Of a DNA stretch of 64,000 bases, positions 8,741-18,442 are shown in pieces. The stretch spans positions 5,332,001 to 5,396,000 of the forward strand of contig NZ_CP010897.2 in the NCBI RefSeq assembly GCF_000934605.2. The letters run 5' to 3'. How positions within the stretch are numbered: the first letter of the stretch is position 1; each line of letters opens with the position of its first letter. The notes under the pieces were generated by a model that did not search any database, was not told the DNA's origin, and worked only from the letters and a program-made list of their open reading frames with translations. A program made the position numbers and the translations under genes. Source of the stretch: Pandoraea vervacti (GTDB lineage: Bacteria > Pseudomonadota > Gammaproteobacteria > Burkholderiales > Burkholderiaceae).

Positions 8741-10402
8741 TCAGTCGCGCTTCGATTTGCCCATCAGCAAGGCACCGCCCGCACCGTCGCGACGCGCCGG
8801 GCGCGGCCCGCGCTGACCGAAGTCACCGCGCTCGCCACCGCCACCCTGCCCGCGCGAGGCGCCCTGCCCTTGGCCCTGACGCGGCGCGGGCGCGCCCTGC
8901 GTGGTGCGCGCAGGTGCGCGCTGCGCGTCGCCCTGGCGCTTGGCCGGTTGACGATGACCGCCGCCGACGTTGCCGACATTGACGCTATTGCCGACGTTGA
9001 TGGCATTGCCGCCACCATTGCCACCATTGCCGCCATTGCCGCCCTGACGGCCACCCGCGCGATCGCCTTCCCGACGCGGCTTCGCCTCACCGCCCTGACG
9101 CGGCGAGCGGCCGTCGTCACGGGGTTGGCGCGCATCACGTGGCGCACGCGTGGATTGACGACCCTCGTCGCCACCCCCGGTGCGAGCGCCACGGCCGCCG
9201 CCGGCGCCACGGCCACCGCCTTGCTGATTCTTGCGAATCGGCTGCGCGACGGCATGGGGATCCGGTTCGAAACCCGGAATCACTTCGCGATCGATGGTGC
9301 GCTTGATGAGACGCTCGATTTGCTGAAGCAGTTGATGCTCGTCGACGCACACGAGCGAGACGGCTTCCCCGTTCGCCCCGGCGCGGCCGGTACGACCGAT
9401 ACGGTGCACGTAGTCCTCCGCCACTTCCGGCAGATCGAAGTTCACCACGTGCGGCAGTTGGTCGATGTCGATGCCGCGCGCCGCGATATCGGTCGCGACC
9501 AGCACTTGCAGCGTACCGCTCTTGAACTCGGCAAGCGCACGGGTACGCGCCCCCTGGCTCTTGTTACCGTGAATTGCCAGCGCCGGAATGCCGCCCTTCG
9601 TCAATTGTTCCGCCAGACGATTCGCGCCATGCTTGGTGCGCGTGAACACGAGCACCTGGAACCAGTTGTGCTCGCGCACAAGGTGTTCGAGCAACTCGCG
9701 CTTGCGGTCACGATCGACCGGGTGGATCTTCTGCGCGACGGTCTCGGCCGTCGTATTGCGGCGGGCGACTTCGATCAGCGCGGGCGACTTGAGCAGGCCG
9801 TCGGCCAGTTGCTTGATTTCGTCGGAGAAGGTGGCCGAGAACAGCAGGTTCTGACGCTGGGCGGGCAGCGCCGCCAGCACGCGACGGATATCGCGAATGA
9901 ACCCCATGTCGAGCATGCGATCCGCTTCGTCGAGCACGAGAATCTCGACGCCGGACAGATCCACGGTCTTCTGCTGCATGTGATCGAGCAGGCGACCCGG
10001 TGTGGCGACGAGAATGTCGACGCCACGCGAGAGTTGCTTGACCTGCGGCACCATCGACACCCCGCCGAACACGGTCATGGACGTGAGGCGCAGATACTTG
10101 CCGTATTGCGTGACGCTTTCCTCGACCTGTGCGGCCAGCTCGCGCGTGGGCGTGAGCACCAGCGCGCGTATCGGGCGCTTGCCGTTGGCGGCGGCCGGAC
10201 GGGCACGCGCGGACAGCATTTGCAGGATCGGCAGCGTAAAGCCTGCCGTCTTGCCCGTGCCGGTTTGTGCGCCGGCGAGAAGATCGCCGCCCTGCAGGAC
10301 AGCGGGAATCGCTTGCAGTTGAATCGGAGTCGGCTGCGTGTAACCGAGATCGGCTACCGCACGCAGGATGTCGGCCGACAGGCCGAGCTTTTCAAAAGAC
10401 AT
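8741..10402 (-). CDS. rhlE: DEAD-box ATP-dependent RNA helicase RhlE
   Basis: A 553-residue RNA helicase acting in ribosome assembly and mRNA turnover in the cytoplasm. The Q motif (GYTQPTPIQLQ), Walker A AQTGTGKT (45-52), LDEADRMLDMGF, SAT in LLFSATFSDE, and HRIGRTGRAG are all intact. FEKLGLSADILRAVADLGY at the N-terminus is RhlE-like. The C-terminal 180 residues are a basic, Gly/Arg/Asn-rich tail. One part of it is built from 9-base DNA repeats coding for Gly-Gly-Asn and Val-Gly-Asn steps (8963-9043). The start ATG at 10402 has no strong ribosome binding site. Confidence 0.95.
   Translation of the reverse strand: MSFEKLGLSADILRAVADLGYTQPTPIQLQAIPAVLQGGDLLAGAQTGTGKTAGFTLPILQMLSARARPAAANGKRPIRALVLTPTRELAAQVEESVTQYGKYLRLTSMTVFGGVSMVPQVKQLSRGVDILVATPGRLLDHMQQKTVDLSGVEILVLDEADRMLDMGFIRDIRRVLAALPAQRQNLLFSATFSDEIKQLADGLLKSPALIEVARRNTTAETVAQKIHPVDRDRKRELLEHLVREHNWFQVLVFTRTKHGANRLAEQLTKGGIPALAIHGNKSQGARTRALAEFKSGTLQVLVATDIAARGIDIDQLPHVVNFDLPEVAEDYVHRIGRTGRAGANGEAVSLVCVDEHQLLQQIERLIKRTIDREVIPGFEPDPHAVAQPIRKNQQGGGRGAGGGRGARTGGGDEGRQSTRAPRDARQPRDDGRSPRQGGEAKPRREGDRAGGRQGGNGGNGGNGGGNAINVGNSVNVGNVGGGHRQPAKRQGDAQRAPARTTQGAPAPRQGQGQGASRGQGGGGERGDFGQRGPRPARRDGAGGALLMGKSKRD
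8963..9043 (-). repeat. Degenerate 9-base tandem repeat inside rhlE
   Basis: Nine consecutive 9-base steps related to GCCGACGTT or GCCACCATT. They code for a three-residue period (GGN GGN GGN ... VGN) in the disordered RhlE tail. The copies are diverged at the left end of the array and nearly identical around 9012-9038. Confidence 0.7.
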
Positions 10403-10758
10403 ATAAAGACCAATGCGCGGACTCCACGATGTGTGTCCCCGCGCGTATCGATGTTGTTTGTTCTTGATGGAATGCCCGCGTCGGGCGTGCGACGCGCATC
10501 GCGCTCATCCGGGCGACGCGTCTGAAGACGCCAGCAAGACGACCCGCCGGCGAATGAAACTCTGCGGCTTGGCGGGGCAGACCGTCGCGGGTACGGCCGT
10601 GTCTTGAAAGCGCGTAGTTTACCATGCGCACCTGCCCAAGTCAGTCGACATTGCATGGGCACTGCCTCTTATATGCCGGTAAGGATGCATCACCCGCCCG
10701 CTATACACTGACGTCTTTACTCCGACGTCATCTGCGTTCGCCCGGAGACACGCATCCC
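10403..10758. promoter_or_regulatory. Divergent region rhlE / lysR with a TGACGTC dyad
   Basis: No gene is seen in these 356 bases. Near the lysR end is a perfect inverted repeat TGACGTC (10709-10715) - 8 bases - GACGTCA (10724-10730), directly after a TATACA box at 10702-10707. That position suits an operator for autorepression of the LysR gene. The rhlE leader (10403-10620) shows no structure I can name. Confidence 0.4.
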
Positions 10759-11667
10759 GTGAAATTCGACCTGATCGATCTGCGCCTGTGCCTGCTGGTG
10801 GCCGATGCGGGCAGCATTACCGCCGGCGCCGAGCGCGCCCACCTGACGCTGGCTTCCGCGAGCGCGCGCATTCGCGGACTCGAAGAGACGCTGGGCGTCG
10901 CCCTGTTCATGCGCCATCGCCAGGGTGTCATTCCCACGCCCGCTGGGCGCGCCCTGCTCGCTCACGCCCGCCGCGTACTCGCGCAGATCGAACAACTGCG
11001 CGGCGAGTTGGGCGAATACGCGGCAGGTCTCAAAGGCAACGTGCGCATTGCCTCCAACACGGTCGCGATGTCGGAATTTCTGCCCGACCTGCTCGGCGCG
11101 TTTCTGGCCGAGCATCCGAATGTCGAGATCGCGCTGCGCGAGCAGACGAGCCCCGCCGTGGTGCAGGCGGTGCTCGAAGGCGCCGCGGACATCGGCGTGG
11201 TGTCGGACTGGATCGAACTGGCGGGACTGGAGACGGTGCCGTTCCGGCAGGACCGGCTGGTCGTCGTTACGCCGCCGGACCATCCCCTCGCCATGCGTGC
11301 TTCAGGCGCGGCCGTGCCTTTCATCGACGTGCTGGACGCCGAGTTCATCGGCTTGCCCGAACAAAGCGCGCTGGCCGAACATCTCGACGGGCACGCCAGG
11401 CGCGCGGGGCGTGCATTGCGCTATCGCCTGCGACTGCGCGACTTCGACAGCCTGTGTCGCGCCGTGGCGGCGGGCGCGGCGCTGGGCATCGTACCCCTGA
11501 GCGCCGCCCGACGCTGTGCCGCAACGCGGAGCATCGGCATTGTGCCGCTCGCCGATCCGTGGGCGCTGCGTACCTTGGTGCTGTGCGTACGCGAGCGCGA
11601 CGCGCTGCCCGTCTACGCGCGGCAACTTCTCGACTGCCTGCAAGCCGCGCCCGCGCAAAGTGACTGA
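10759..11667 (+). CDS. LysR-family transcriptional regulator
   Basis: A 302-residue LysR regulator. The N-terminal winged helix-turn-helix spans 1-60 (DLRLCLLVADAGSITAGAE, then SASARIRGLEETLGVALFMR). The effector-binding domain follows from about residue 90. The GTG at 10759 is chosen because GGAG lies at 10744-10747 and it gives the standard LysR start; a 45-residue in-frame extension upstream is not family-like and would cover the operator dyad. Its neighbours are rhlE (divergent) and the permease uraA (convergent), so its target is not obvious from context. Confidence 0.87.
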   Translation: MKFDLIDLRLCLLVADAGSITAGAERAHLTLASASARIRGLEETLGVALFMRHRQGVIPTPAGRALLAHARRVLAQIEQLRGELGEYAAGLKGNVRIASNTVAMSEFLPDLLGAFLAEHPNVEIALREQTSPAVVQAVLEGAADIGVVSDWIELAGLETVPFRQDRLVVVTPPDHPLAMRASGAAVPFIDVLDAEFIGLPEQSALAEHLDGHARRAGRALRYRLRLRDFDSLCRAVAAGAALGIVPLSAARRCAATRSIGIVPLADPWALRTLVLCVRERDALPVYARQLLDCLQAAPAQSD

Positions 11668-11722
11668 CGCCCATCACGATGGCGATGGCGCCACCCGCGC
11701 CCCCACCCGCAGCGCCCCAAAT

Positions 11723-11752
11723 AAAAACGGCACGACGTCATCGCCGTGCCGT
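11723..11752 (-). terminator. Intrinsic terminator after uraA-like gene
   Basis: ACGGCAC (11727-11733) pairs with GTGCCGT (11746-11752). The five A at 11723-11727 become a T-run on the minus strand, so it ends the leftward permease transcript. It lies in the gap between two converging genes. Confidence 0.75.
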
Positions 11753-11781
11753 AGTGCTGCGCGTCGCGTTGACGCTCGCGG

Positions 11782-13089
11782 TTACATCGCCGCCGGTCGC
11801 GACGCGCCACGACCCCGCAGCAGCGCATACAGAATGATCGCGCCGAATGTCGCGCACCCGATGCCGCCAAGCGAGAAGCTGCCGAACTTCAGCGTAAAGT
11901 CGCCCGCGCCCAGCACCAGCGTCACGGCCGCCACGATCAGGTTGCGGTTGTCCGAGAAGTCCACCTTGTTCTGCACCCAGATACGCGCGCCCGCCACCGT
12001 AATCAGGCCGAATACCACGATCGACACGCCGCCGAGCACCGGGCCGGGAATTGTCTGGATGATCGCGCCGAACTTCGGCGAGAAGCCGAGCACCAGCGCA
12101 ATGACGGCGGCCACCGCGAACACCAGCGTCGAATAGATCTTCGTGACGGCCATCACGCCAATGTTCTCGGCGTACGTGGTCACGCCCGTGCCGCCGACGC
12201 TGCCCGACACGATGGTCGCCAGCCCGTCGCCGAGGAACGCGCGGCCCATGTAAGGGTCGAGGTTCTGCCCCGTCATGGCGCTCACGGCCTTGATATGGCC
12301 CAGGTTCTCGGCCACCAGAATGATGGCGATCGGCGCGAGCAGCACCATGGCTTCCGGCTTGAACACGGGCGCCGCGAAGTGCGGCAGACCGAACCACGCG
12401 GCGTTGGCCACGATGGAGAAGTCGATCGGCTTGCCCAGCCCCATGCCGTTCGTCAGCACGGCGTAGAGCACATAGGCGAGCAGCAGGCCGACGAGAATCA
12501 GCAGGCGCTGCACCATCCCGCGCGCGAACACCGCCACGAGCCCCACGCACAGCACGGTCGCGAGCGCCATCCACGTGTCGAAGCTGGTGGCGGACACGCC
12601 CTTGACCGCCACCGGGGCGAGGTTCAGACCGATGACCGCGACCACGGCGCCGGTCACGACCGGCGGCATGAGCGCCTCGATCCAACGCGTGCCGACGGCC
12701 ATCACAATCAGCCCGATGATCGCGTACAGCACACCGCAGGCGATGATCCCGCCGAGCGCCACCGGAATATTCATGTTCGGTCCACTGCCCGCGTAGCCCG
12801 TCACGGAAATGACCAGGCCGATGAAGGCAAAGCTGGAGCCGAGGTAGCTGGGCACGCGGCCGCCGACGAGCACGAAGAACAGCAACGTGCCGATGCCCGA
12901 CATGAAGATCGCGAGGTTCGGGTCGAAGCCCATGAGCAGTGGCGCGAGCACGGTCGAGCCGAACATGGCGACCACGTGCTGCACGCCCATCGCGATGGTC
13001 TGCGGCCAGGCCAGACGCTCATCGGGCGCGATCACGCGCCCGGAGGCCGTGTCCTGTTGCCGCCACTTCGGGAAGTAACCCTCTGCCAT
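11782..13089 (-). CDS. NCS2 uracil/xanthine permease
   Basis: A 435-residue inner membrane nucleobase:cation symporter with about 14 helices. Landmarks are QHVVAMFGSTVLAPLLMGFDP near residue 37, the substrate-binding Glu in LVAENLGHIKAVSAMTG, and the second acidic motif GSVGGTGVTTYAENIGV. These are closest to UraA/RutG, so uracil is the likely substrate, but xanthine or urate cannot be excluded. The ATG at 13089 has AGGAGA ten bases upstream and begins at MAEGYFPKW; a longer in-frame reading to 13227 adds a basic non-family segment. It is followed by a terminator and is monocistronic. Confidence 0.9.
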   Translation of the reverse strand: MAEGYFPKWRQQDTASGRVIAPDERLAWPQTIAMGVQHVVAMFGSTVLAPLLMGFDPNLAIFMSGIGTLLFFVLVGGRVPSYLGSSFAFIGLVISVTGYAGSGPNMNIPVALGGIIACGVLYAIIGLIVMAVGTRWIEALMPPVVTGAVVAVIGLNLAPVAVKGVSATSFDTWMALATVLCVGLVAVFARGMVQRLLILVGLLLAYVLYAVLTNGMGLGKPIDFSIVANAAWFGLPHFAAPVFKPEAMVLLAPIAIILVAENLGHIKAVSAMTGQNLDPYMGRAFLGDGLATIVSGSVGGTGVTTYAENIGVMAVTKIYSTLVFAVAAVIALVLGFSPKFGAIIQTIPGPVLGGVSIVVFGLITVAGARIWVQNKVDFSDNRNLIVAAVTLVLGAGDFTLKFGSFSLGGIGCATFGAIILYALLRGRGASRPAAM

Positions 13090-13276
13090 TTTCGATCTTC
13101 TCCTGTCTGTCGTGACGTCTCGTGGGTCCCGCGCTGCCGCGTCCGGCGCCATGGCCGGACGGGCGATACGGGAAAAATTCGGGAAAAAAGCTGGCCGCAG
13201 TGTACGGAGCGCCCGCACGGAAGGCAAGGCGAGAAAGCGCGCATGGGTCAGACGTTGACCCGATCAGCGGACTTGA

Positions 13277-13300
13277 GAACTTCAGAACTTCAGAACTTCA
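13277..13300. repeat. Three perfect 8-base repeats at the acvB stop codon
   Basis: GAACTTCA is repeated three times without interruption (13277-13284, 13285-13292, 13293-13300). On the minus strand the first TGA of this TGAAGTTC array is the acvB stop codon. Copy-number change would leave the acvB frame unaltered. Confidence 0.85.
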
Positions 13301-15199
13301 GCGTTTGGCGAGCCCCTGGAGAATCACGTCGGCAAGCGCGGTGTAATTCCCGTCGAAATGATGCCCGCCGGGCATCTTCACGATCTGCACCCGCCGGGGA
13401 TCGAGCCCCGGACAGTTGCTGTCGTCCTCGTCGGCGCCGTAGACGCACATCGCCATGCCGTCGGGCAGCCGTTCGACTTCGGGCCGGATCGGCAGCCCGT
13501 TCTGGCTCGACATCACCCAGTTGGTCATGCGGAATTCGAAGTCCGCCTTTTGCCCGAGGCCCATGAGCACGAGCAACCCGACGCGCTCACGGGCCACCGG
13601 CGGCAGGCGATTGACCATGAACGGCAGCACGTCGGCCCCTTGCGAATAGCCGATGAGGATCGCGCGCTTCTTGTTCCAGCGCGTCTGATAGAAGCGCATG
13701 AGACGGTCGATGTCGAGCGCGCCGGACGCCGGTGTACGCGCCGACCAGAAGTAACGCAGCGAATCGACCCCCACGACCGGAATGCCGTGCGCCGCGAGTG
13801 CCGCGGCGACATCGCGGTCCAGCCCGGCCCACCCGCCGTCGCCGGAGAGCAGAATGGCAAAGGTGTCGGCCAGGTTAGCAGCGGGTTTGGCGGTTGCCGG
13901 GACCTCGATGACCGGCAGATCGGCCACGGCGGCGGGTGGGCGCGCGGTGCCGGCCACATGGTGCGCGTTCATGCGTCGGAACGCGTTCTTGTACTGCGTC
14001 ACCCAATCCGCCAGCACAGGCGTGGCGGAGGCGCCAGAGGCATTCGAAGCGTTCGAAGTGTCAGCCGCGCCGCTGGTATCCATGGCGCCGAGGCTGCCCG
14101 CCAGCCCGCCCACGAGCCAGCTCGAATTCGGGGTGCGTGCGGCGAACGCCTGCGCGACGTGATCCGGGCAACGCGGTGCACGCCCCGGGCTGCCGGGACC
14201 GGCGGCCGGCCCGCCCATTGCCAGCCAGGGGGCGCTCATGACCGGCGCGGGCAGCAGGCGCATCGGCGCGCCCCCTGCCGTGTGCGTAATGCCGCGTGCG
14301 AAATGCACGCCTTCGCCCTGACACAGCGGGCGCGCCATCGGCAACACCGGGCAGAAGTCGACCGACAGCGCACCGGAGAACGTGTCGCTGCCGGCCTGCG
14401 CGAGCATCGCGTAGGCGAACGTACCGCCCACGCCGTCGCCAACGAGAATGGGCGGCGTATAGCCGGGCAGCCGGACCGACGCCTCGACCCATCGTCCAAA
14501 GTTGTCGAGGTCGCCCGCCGCGTAGACGCACGCGATGTTGTCCTTCGTGTAGTTCGCCATCAGGCGCGCGGTGTCGATACCGGCCACCAACGCCCCGGTG
14601 TCGGCCAGTGCTCGAGCCATGCGCTCGGCACGCGGCGTCCAGCCGTCGTCGTCGGAGAAAAACAGCACCGTGGCATTCGGCTCGCCTTGCGGGCGGAAGA
14701 TCGGCACGCTCTCGAAGCGGCCATGGGACATGATTTCGGGCGCGGCATTTGCGCCGGTGGCCGCGCTACGAAATGCCGCAGCGCTCGCAGCCGCCGCGGC
14801 GGCCTGCGGCATGACGGGCGCCGGGGCGCTGGTGTCGGCGGCGGGCGACTGCGCCACGGGTCCCGCCTTGGGCGCCGGCTTGAGCACGTTGAGGGGGTTG
14901 CTGCGCGCCTGCGTGGAGCTCGACGTCTGCGCCGATACCGAGGACGGTGACACCATCAGGACCAGTGGGCTCAGTGCGGCAGCGATTGCGGTGGCAGCTG
15001 TGGCAGCGGTGGCAGCGGCACCGAGCGTCACGCGCACCGCCGCGCGGCGAAGCCGGGGTGTGAGGGACACGAGGGACACGAGCGACACGAGGAACATGAA
15101 GAACGCGAAGGACGTGGCGCACAAGCGGTGCGGTCCCCCTGGCGACCCCGTCCGACCATCATCTGCCTTCCCGTGCTGTGCCATCGTGTTCCCCATCAT
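13298..15199 (-). CDS. acvB: AcvB/VirJ-family lysyl-phosphatidylglycerol hydrolase
   Basis: A 633-residue exported protein. After a short basic N-terminus a hydrophobic signal segment (about 28-85, including a 9-base-repeat-coded VSLVSLVSL) leads into two VirJ-like alpha/beta-hydrolase halves. The C-terminal half has the nucleophile elbow IGYSQGAD (near residue 515) and ends PGGHHFDGNYTALADVIL, with a likely catalytic His. The first half has GDGVGG with no Ser at that place, so only the second half looks catalytic. AcvB in Agrobacterium removes lysyl-PG from the periplasmic side of the membrane. The ATG at 15199 overlaps the mprF stop as ATGA, so the two are cotranslated. Confidence 0.87.
   Translation of the reverse strand: MMGNTMAQHGKADDGRTGSPGGPHRLCATSFAFFMFLVSLVSLVSLTPRLRRAAVRVTLGAAATAATAATAIAAALSPLVLMVSPSSVSAQTSSSTQARSNPLNVLKPAPKAGPVAQSPAADTSAPAPVMPQAAAAAASAAAFRSAATGANAAPEIMSHGRFESVPIFRPQGEPNATVLFFSDDDGWTPRAERMARALADTGALVAGIDTARLMANYTKDNIACVYAAGDLDNFGRWVEASVRLPGYTPPILVGDGVGGTFAYAMLAQAGSDTFSGALSVDFCPVLPMARPLCQGEGVHFARGITHTAGGAPMRLLPAPVMSAPWLAMGGPAAGPGSPGRAPRCPDHVAQAFAARTPNSSWLVGGLAGSLGAMDTSGAADTSNASNASGASATPVLADWVTQYKNAFRRMNAHHVAGTARPPAAVADLPVIEVPATAKPAANLADTFAILLSGDGGWAGLDRDVAAALAAHGIPVVGVDSLRYFWSARTPASGALDIDRLMRFYQTRWNKKRAILIGYSQGADVLPFMVNRLPPVARERVGLLVLMGLGQKADFEFRMTNWVMSSQNGLPIRPEVERLPDGMAMCVYGADEDDSNCPGLDPRRVQIVKMPGGHHFDGNYTALADVILQGLAKR
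15062..15097 (-). repeat. Four 9-base repeats in the acvB signal region
   Basis: GAGGGACAC, GAGGGACAC, GAGCGACAC and GAGGAACAT follow each other at 15062-15097. On the coding strand they give the repeated Val-Ser-Leu steps in the hydrophobic core of the AcvB signal peptide. Gain or loss of a unit would change signal length by three residues without a frameshift. Confidence 0.85.
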
Positions 15200-17940
15200 T
15201 TTGCAATCATTCCTTTCCAGCCGCCGCCGACGAGCGACGCCACGTCGGCCAGCGTGAGCATCGGCGCGATGCCGCCGGGCGTCATCAGGTAACGCGTCTC
15301 CCATTGCGGATCGAACTTCTCCTTGAAACTGCGCAATCCCCGGAAGTTATAGAAGCGCGCACCGTGCGCGAACATCATTCGTCCGAAACGATGCCAGCGC
15401 GGCGCGAGCTGATGCGTCTGCATGCCGGACATCGGCGCCATGCCGAGGCCGAAGCGCTGGTAGCCCTGCGCCTTGAAGTGGAGCATCAGCTTCGCAAAGA
15501 GGAAGTCCATCGTGCCCGGCGGCGCATCGGGCACCTGCCGCATGAGGTCAATGCTCGCCTCGATGCGCAGCACGTCGGGGCACATGAGCGTGGCGAACGC
15601 CACGAGCCGGTCCTCGCGACGCACGAGCGCCACGGGTTGGCGCAGAACGTAGGCGTCATCGAATGCGCCTAGCGAGAAGCCCTTTTCACGCGTGTGCTGG
15701 CGAGCGAGCCATGCGTTCGATACCGCACGCATTTCCGCAAGATGCGGCGCAACGCCTTCGGGCGGCACGATCTCCAGCGTGAGACCTTCACGCTCGCCAC
15801 GTGTCACGCCGTGCCGCAGGTTCGCGCGACGCGAGCCCTGCAATCCGAATTCCGGCAAGGAAACGAACGCCTCCTCGCCGAGCTTGAACGCGCGAAGCCC
15901 CGCGTCGACGTAGAGCGGCAGGGCCTGCGGGCGTGTCTTGTAGAAGGCGGCGCGCCCGCCGTGGGCGTCGGCCAGTTCGATGAAGCGCCAGATCAGTTCG
16001 GGCCATTCCTTCTGGTCCCCGACCGGGTCCGAGAGCGAGACCCACGAGCGGCGATGCTTAGCAAACATGATGAAAGCATTGCCGGACGGCGAGAACAGGA
16101 AACTCTTGTCGCCCATGAGCGCGAGGCACGCGTCGGCAGCGGGTTGCTTGCGGATGACGGCCTCGGCCCGCGCCAGTTCCTCTTCAGTGGCGGGCACCAT
16201 CGCGCCCGGCGATTGCCGCAGCAGTTGCCATAGCGAGAGGCCCAGCCCGATGACGGCAACGACCATCAGCGCACGCATCGAGCGCGGGGCATCGCCATCG
16301 AACGTGAATTGCCACCAGAGTTGATTGGCGTATCCGACTCGTCGGTACGACATGAACATCAGCCACGTGCACGCGCCCAGGACGGACAGCACCGCGATGA
16401 TCCAGCCCGGCTCGAACGACTGCGTGAAGAGCGAGGAGCGGCGGTCGAATTGCTTGCGCGAGACCAGCAGCAAGGTCGCAAGCACCGCCAGCACAAAAAA
16501 CTCCGACCATGCGATGCCTTTCGGGATCGCCAGTACTGCGGCGACGACGGTCAGGGCGAGCGAGCCCCACCACGCGGCGTCGAGGCGGTGCAGCAGGCCG
16601 CGCGCAAGGAACAGCATCGACAGGCCGGCGACGCTGCCCAGCAAGTGCGAGACCTCGACAAGGAACAGCGGCACATGGCGGCGCAGGAATTCTTCGGCGT
16701 CGCGCGTGGCCGGCGTGACGCCCGAGATCAGCAGCATGACGCCCGCGACGAGCGTGAGCGCAGCCAGAATGCCGGGGAAAAGGCGAACGGCGGCACGACC
16801 GATGGGGGCTGCGGGCCCCTGCCGCAGTTCGAATCCGGCGAGCAGGCAGGCCGCGAGCATCAGCGGCAGCAGGTAATAGATGCCGCGATAGAGCACCAGC
16901 GCGCCGGCGACATGACTGATCGGTGCATGCCCGTTCGTCGCCAGCAAGATCACCGCCTCGAATACCCCCACGCCCCCCGGCACGTGACTGAGCACGCCCA
17001 GCGCCATCGCAATGGCGTAGAAGACGACGAAGGTCGGCAGATCGACCACGCCCGCTGGCAGCAGACACCATAGGGCGGCGGCCGCCATACCGAGATCGGC
17101 CGCAGAGATGAGCAACTGGCGCAACGCCAGACGCAACGGCGGCAACGGCATCGACCAACGGCCGAAGACGACGACGCTGCGCTTGCGCGCACACAGCACG
17201 AGAAAGGCGGCGGCGCCAGCGAGGAGCAGCACGGCGAAGAGTTGCAACATCCACGCCGGAATCGGTACCAGTGCGGACACGCGCGACGCGCCCCATAACA
17301 TCCCGAGCGAGCCGAACACCGTCATGCCGAGGCCGAACGCGCCGGCGTTGAACGCTACGGCCTGCGCGACCTTCGAGGCGTCGATCCCGGCGGCAGCGTA
17401 CATCCGCATGCGCACGGTGCCGCCCGTGAGCACGCCCAGCCCGACCGAGTTGCCCAGCGCGTAGGCAATGAACGATGTGAGTACGACCGTCGAGCGCTTC
17501 ACCCTGGCGCTCGCAAATGCGAGACCGGAGATGTCGTAGCCGGTCAACGCGGCGTAGCTCGCAAGGGTTGCCAGCATCGCAAGCACCAGACGCGTGACAG
17601 GCGTGTCGTGGATGGCCGCGATCACGTTGTCGTAATGCACGTGTCGCAGCATGTGGTGAAGCGCGTCGAAAACAAACAGCCCGAGCAGCAGCACGCCGGT
17701 GACGATCAGCCACGGACGTGCGGCGCTCCAGGGGAAACGTCGGATCAGGCGCAAAGGGGCGGGCAGCGAGAGCCAGGCAGCCTCGACGGGCGACGGCAGA
17801 GCGGTCGGCCCTGCGGCGCCGGCATCGCCTGCGCCGGCGGCGTGGGGGGCAGCAGTGGACCCGGAGATGCCCGTAGAAGGGGCAGCGGGTGAGGAAGCAT
17901 CGGCGGGCCGGCTCGGGCGCGCACCGGGCGGTTCAGTCAT
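15196..17940 (-). CDS. mprF: Bifunctional lysylphosphatidylglycerol flippase/synthetase MprF (LpiA)
   Basis: A 914-residue membrane protein that transfers lysine from Lys-tRNA to phosphatidylglycerol and flips the product, lowering surface charge and giving resistance to cationic peptides or acid. The N-terminal half (about 65-545) holds some 14 membrane helices, including the flippase-type HVPGGVGVFEAVIL. The soluble C-terminal part (about 590-905) is the DUF2156/GNAT-like synthetase with DKSFLFSPSGNAFIMF, FLFAKLMLHFKAQGY and FNFRGLRSFKEKFDPQW-like motifs. The first 50 residues are a Pro/Ala/Gly-rich cytoplasmic tail. The ATG at 17940 has AAGGA upstream. acvB is coupled downstream, the same pair as lpiA-acvB of rhizobia. 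Confidence 0.93.
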   Translation of the reverse strand: MTEPPGARPSRPADASSPAAPSTGISGSTAAPHAAGAGDAGAAGPTALPSPVEAAWLSLPAPLRLIRRFPWSAARPWLIVTGVLLLGLFVFDALHHMLRHVHYDNVIAAIHDTPVTRLVLAMLATLASYAALTGYDISGLAFASARVKRSTVVLTSFIAYALGNSVGLGVLTGGTVRMRMYAAAGIDASKVAQAVAFNAGAFGLGMTVFGSLGMLWGASRVSALVPIPAWMLQLFAVLLLAGAAAFLVLCARKRSVVVFGRWSMPLPPLRLALRQLLISAADLGMAAAALWCLLPAGVVDLPTFVVFYAIAMALGVLSHVPGGVGVFEAVILLATNGHAPISHVAGALVLYRGIYYLLPLMLAACLLAGFELRQGPAAPIGRAAVRLFPGILAALTLVAGVMLLISGVTPATRDAEEFLRRHVPLFLVEVSHLLGSVAGLSMLFLARGLLHRLDAAWWGSLALTVVAAVLAIPKGIAWSEFFVLAVLATLLLVSRKQFDRRSSLFTQSFEPGWIIAVLSVLGACTWLMFMSYRRVGYANQLWWQFTFDGDAPRSMRALMVVAVIGLGLSLWQLLRQSPGAMVPATEEELARAEAVIRKQPAADACLALMGDKSFLFSPSGNAFIMFAKHRRSWVSLSDPVGDQKEWPELIWRFIELADAHGGRAAFYKTRPQALPLYVDAGLRAFKLGEEAFVSLPEFGLQGSRRANLRHGVTRGEREGLTLEIVPPEGVAPHLAEMRAVSNAWLARQHTREKGFSLGAFDDAYVLRQPVALVRREDRLVAFATLMCPDVLRIEASIDLMRQVPDAPPGTMDFLFAKLMLHFKAQGYQRFGLGMAPMSGMQTHQLAPRWHRFGRMMFAHGARFYNFRGLRSFKEKFDPQWETRYLMTPGGIAPMLTLADVASLVGGGWKGMIAK

Positions 17941-18442
17941 GTTTCGGTCGATCCTTCGGCCGGCACGACGTCGCCTGCGGGACGCCGCCCCTGCGGCCTG
18001 TGGGCGAGTCGGAGCCTGTCTGTCTTGGGAGATAGCTTACACCGCGATGCGTGACAGGTCTTGTCGGTGCGCCGCTGACAAGCGCGTCGTCCGCGACCTT
18101 CCAACGGCAGCAAAGCCTTGAGCAGCGGGCCTCCGAGGCCGGTCTCTCACGATATGAGGCAATTTCGGCGTCGCAACGGCAGTAACGTCACCTGTCGACG
18201 CCCGCGCTAGGCGGGATACGCTGTGGCGATTGCATTCGCCTATTGAGCAATTGGCACGATATATGCAACTTAATGTAAAATGCGCGGGTTTTATTGGGTA
18301 TTTACCCGAAGTTTTCCTAAACTTCGATCTCGAATATCGCCGCAGTGCGGCACGTGCGCACTCCGAACCCTTCCGACTCCGAAGAGAGTCCTGAAGCGAG
18401 ACGCTTCGCGGTTCGAAGTGAGTGCACGGGGGGAGTGAATCA
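17941..18442. promoter_or_regulatory. Divergent 502-base region mprF / serine hydrolase gene
   Basis: No gene is supported. The stretch 18235-18310 is clearly AT-richer than its surroundings and holds a possible plus-strand promoter, TTGGCA (18251-18256) and TAAAAT (18276-18281). The spacer is 19 bases, longer than ideal. If used, it leaves a leader of about 150 bases before the hydrolase start. The half next to mprF is GC-rich and shows nothing I can name. Confidence 0.35.
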
